Position numbers and translations under genes: made by a program. The notes beneath the pieces were generated by a model. That model was not told the origin of the DNA and did not search any database. It saw only the letters and a program-made list of their open reading frames with translations. From Sphingobacterium spiritivorum ATCC 33861 (GTDB lineage: Bacteria; Bacteroidota; Bacteroidia; Sphingobacteriales; Sphingobacteriaceae), in contig NZ_GL379771.1 of the NCBI RefSeq assembly GCF_000143765.1, positions 558,001 through 622,000 on the forward strand: DNA of 64,000 nt, written 5' to 3'. Numbering within the stretch: the first letter of the stretch is position 1; every line of letters begins with the position of its first letter. Positions 63,365 through 64,000 of the stretch are shown in pieces.

Positions 63365-64000
63365 TTAGAGATCTAACTTGAAACCCAGCGTAAATGTCGG
63401 TGATAACGGAAGTCCGTACCCGGAGTAATAGCCATTAAAGTCTATAAGTTCAGGATCTACACCTGTGAATTTGGTAATGGTGAGCAGGTTTGTTCCTGTT
63501 ACATACACATACGCTTTTCTGAGTCTTTTGACCTTTTCTTTAAGTCCCGCTATTTCATATCCGACAGAGACAGATCTTAATTTTAAGAAGGATGCGTTTT
63601 CCAGAAAAAGATCCTGATCTACACGGTAAGGTACACTGCTGCTCCATGGGTTGTAAATCGGATATTTTGTGATATCAAAATCCTGCTGCCAGTGAAAAAT
63701 CTCCTTTACAGAATTAATGGTATTGTTAGATTCGTTGTTGATGAAGTCGTAACGATTGGAAACACGCTGATTCAATGCTTTATGTCCTAATGCGAAATAC
63801 CATTGAAAACCCAGGTCAAAGTTTTTGTATCTGAACTGGTTACTCCATCCTCCGACAAACTTAGGCATTGCATTTCCTGCCAATATTTTGTCATCTTCAT
63901 TTACATCATAGTCTCCGTTCTGATCTATCCATTTGGCATCACCCGCATTCATTTCGACGCCCTGAAACATTATTTTACGTCCTGTATTCGGATTAACCGG
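63365..64000 (-). CDS. SusC-like TonB-dependent transporter, C-terminal part (module 1)
   Basis: Only the last 211 residues are in the window; the gene continues past the right edge. The frame is open to base 64000, reading PVNPNTGRKIMFQGVEMNAGDAKWIDQNGD in full context, of which the WIDQNGDYDVNEDDK part is a standard calcium-loop-like segment near the end of SusC barrels. NAMPKFVGGWSNQFRYKNFD and the final TFTLGFKLDL are typical barrel strands. The SusD partner follows 18 bases after the stop. The signal peptide and plug lie outside the window. Confidence 0.93.
   Translation of the reverse strand, partial: PVNPNTGRKIMFQGVEMNAGDAKWIDQNGDYDVNEDDKILAGNAMPKFVGGWSNQFRYKNFDLGFQWYFALGHKALNQRVSNRYDFINNESNNTINSVKEIFHWQQDFDITKYPIYNPWSSSVPYRVDQDLFLENASFLKLRSVSVGYEIAGLKEKVKRLRKAYVYVTGTNLLTITKFTGVDPELIDFNGYYSGYGLPLSPTFTLGFKLDL

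Overview
The window looks like chromosomal DNA of a Bacteroidota bacterium, most likely Sphingobacteriaceae (Sphingobacterium-like). Reasons: SusC/SusD outer-membrane pairs, a hybrid one-polypeptide sensor/regulator (HTCS), Bacteroidota-only domain families (DUF4983, DUF5007/5008, DUF4998, DUF2752 with GYF_2), low GC, mostly A-rich gene starts without a Shine-Dalgarno sequence, and several upstream elements of the form TAnnTTTG. Genus is an inference from sequence character. No tRNA, rRNA, CRISPR array or insertion sequence was seen.

Layout. 1-6.3 kb: end of an unidentified gene, a LytTR regulator with its TPR sensor kinase (minus), then three plus-strand envelope proteins (TPR, membrane-anchored, lipoprotein). 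6.3-15.4 kb: an HTCS facing a SusC/SusD pair, with no hydrolase next to it. 15.5-19.6 kb: MtfA-like peptidase, a GYF_2/CD225 protein overlapping a DUF2752 protein, an orphan hybrid histidine kinase and a small lipoprotein. 19.6-34.2 kb: a minus-strand housekeeping block: miaB, a receiver-less sigma-54 activator, lptE-like, a TPR protein, secG, groES and groEL; then an OmpA lipoprotein; then pheS, a lipoprotein, a TetR regulator, rlmD, a small protein and a CarboxypepD-like protein; then mutY and ssb. 34.2-37.3 kb: two overlapping sulfatase genes, both with the formylglycine-type cysteine. 37.4-45.7 kb: single genes, many with their own terminators (WG-repeat protein, M1 aminopeptidase, TlpA-like thioredoxin, DUF1080 lipoprotein, an XRE-like regulator and a degenerate MNT-HEPN-type protein).

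45.9-64.0 kb: the most distinctive part, a single minus-strand locus of twelve genes that runs off the right edge. It holds two parallel modules, each SusC, SusD, fasciclin lipoprotein and DUF5007/DUF5008 lipoprotein, followed by an M60-type (HExxH) peptidase with a discoidin domain, two alkaline-phosphatase-fold DUF4983 lipoproteins with eroded catalytic residues, and a DUF4998-like lipoprotein with a discoidin-like end. Almost every product carries a lipoprotein signal. There is no glycoside hydrolase in the visible part. The simplest reading is a surface system that captures and cuts a glycosylated protein (mucin-like) rather than a simple polysaccharide.

A second point of interest is the DNA in front of groES: a candidate sigma-54 promoter, with five TGACA/TGTCA boxes upstream of it, 2-3 kb from a gene for a sigma-54 activator that has no receiver domain.
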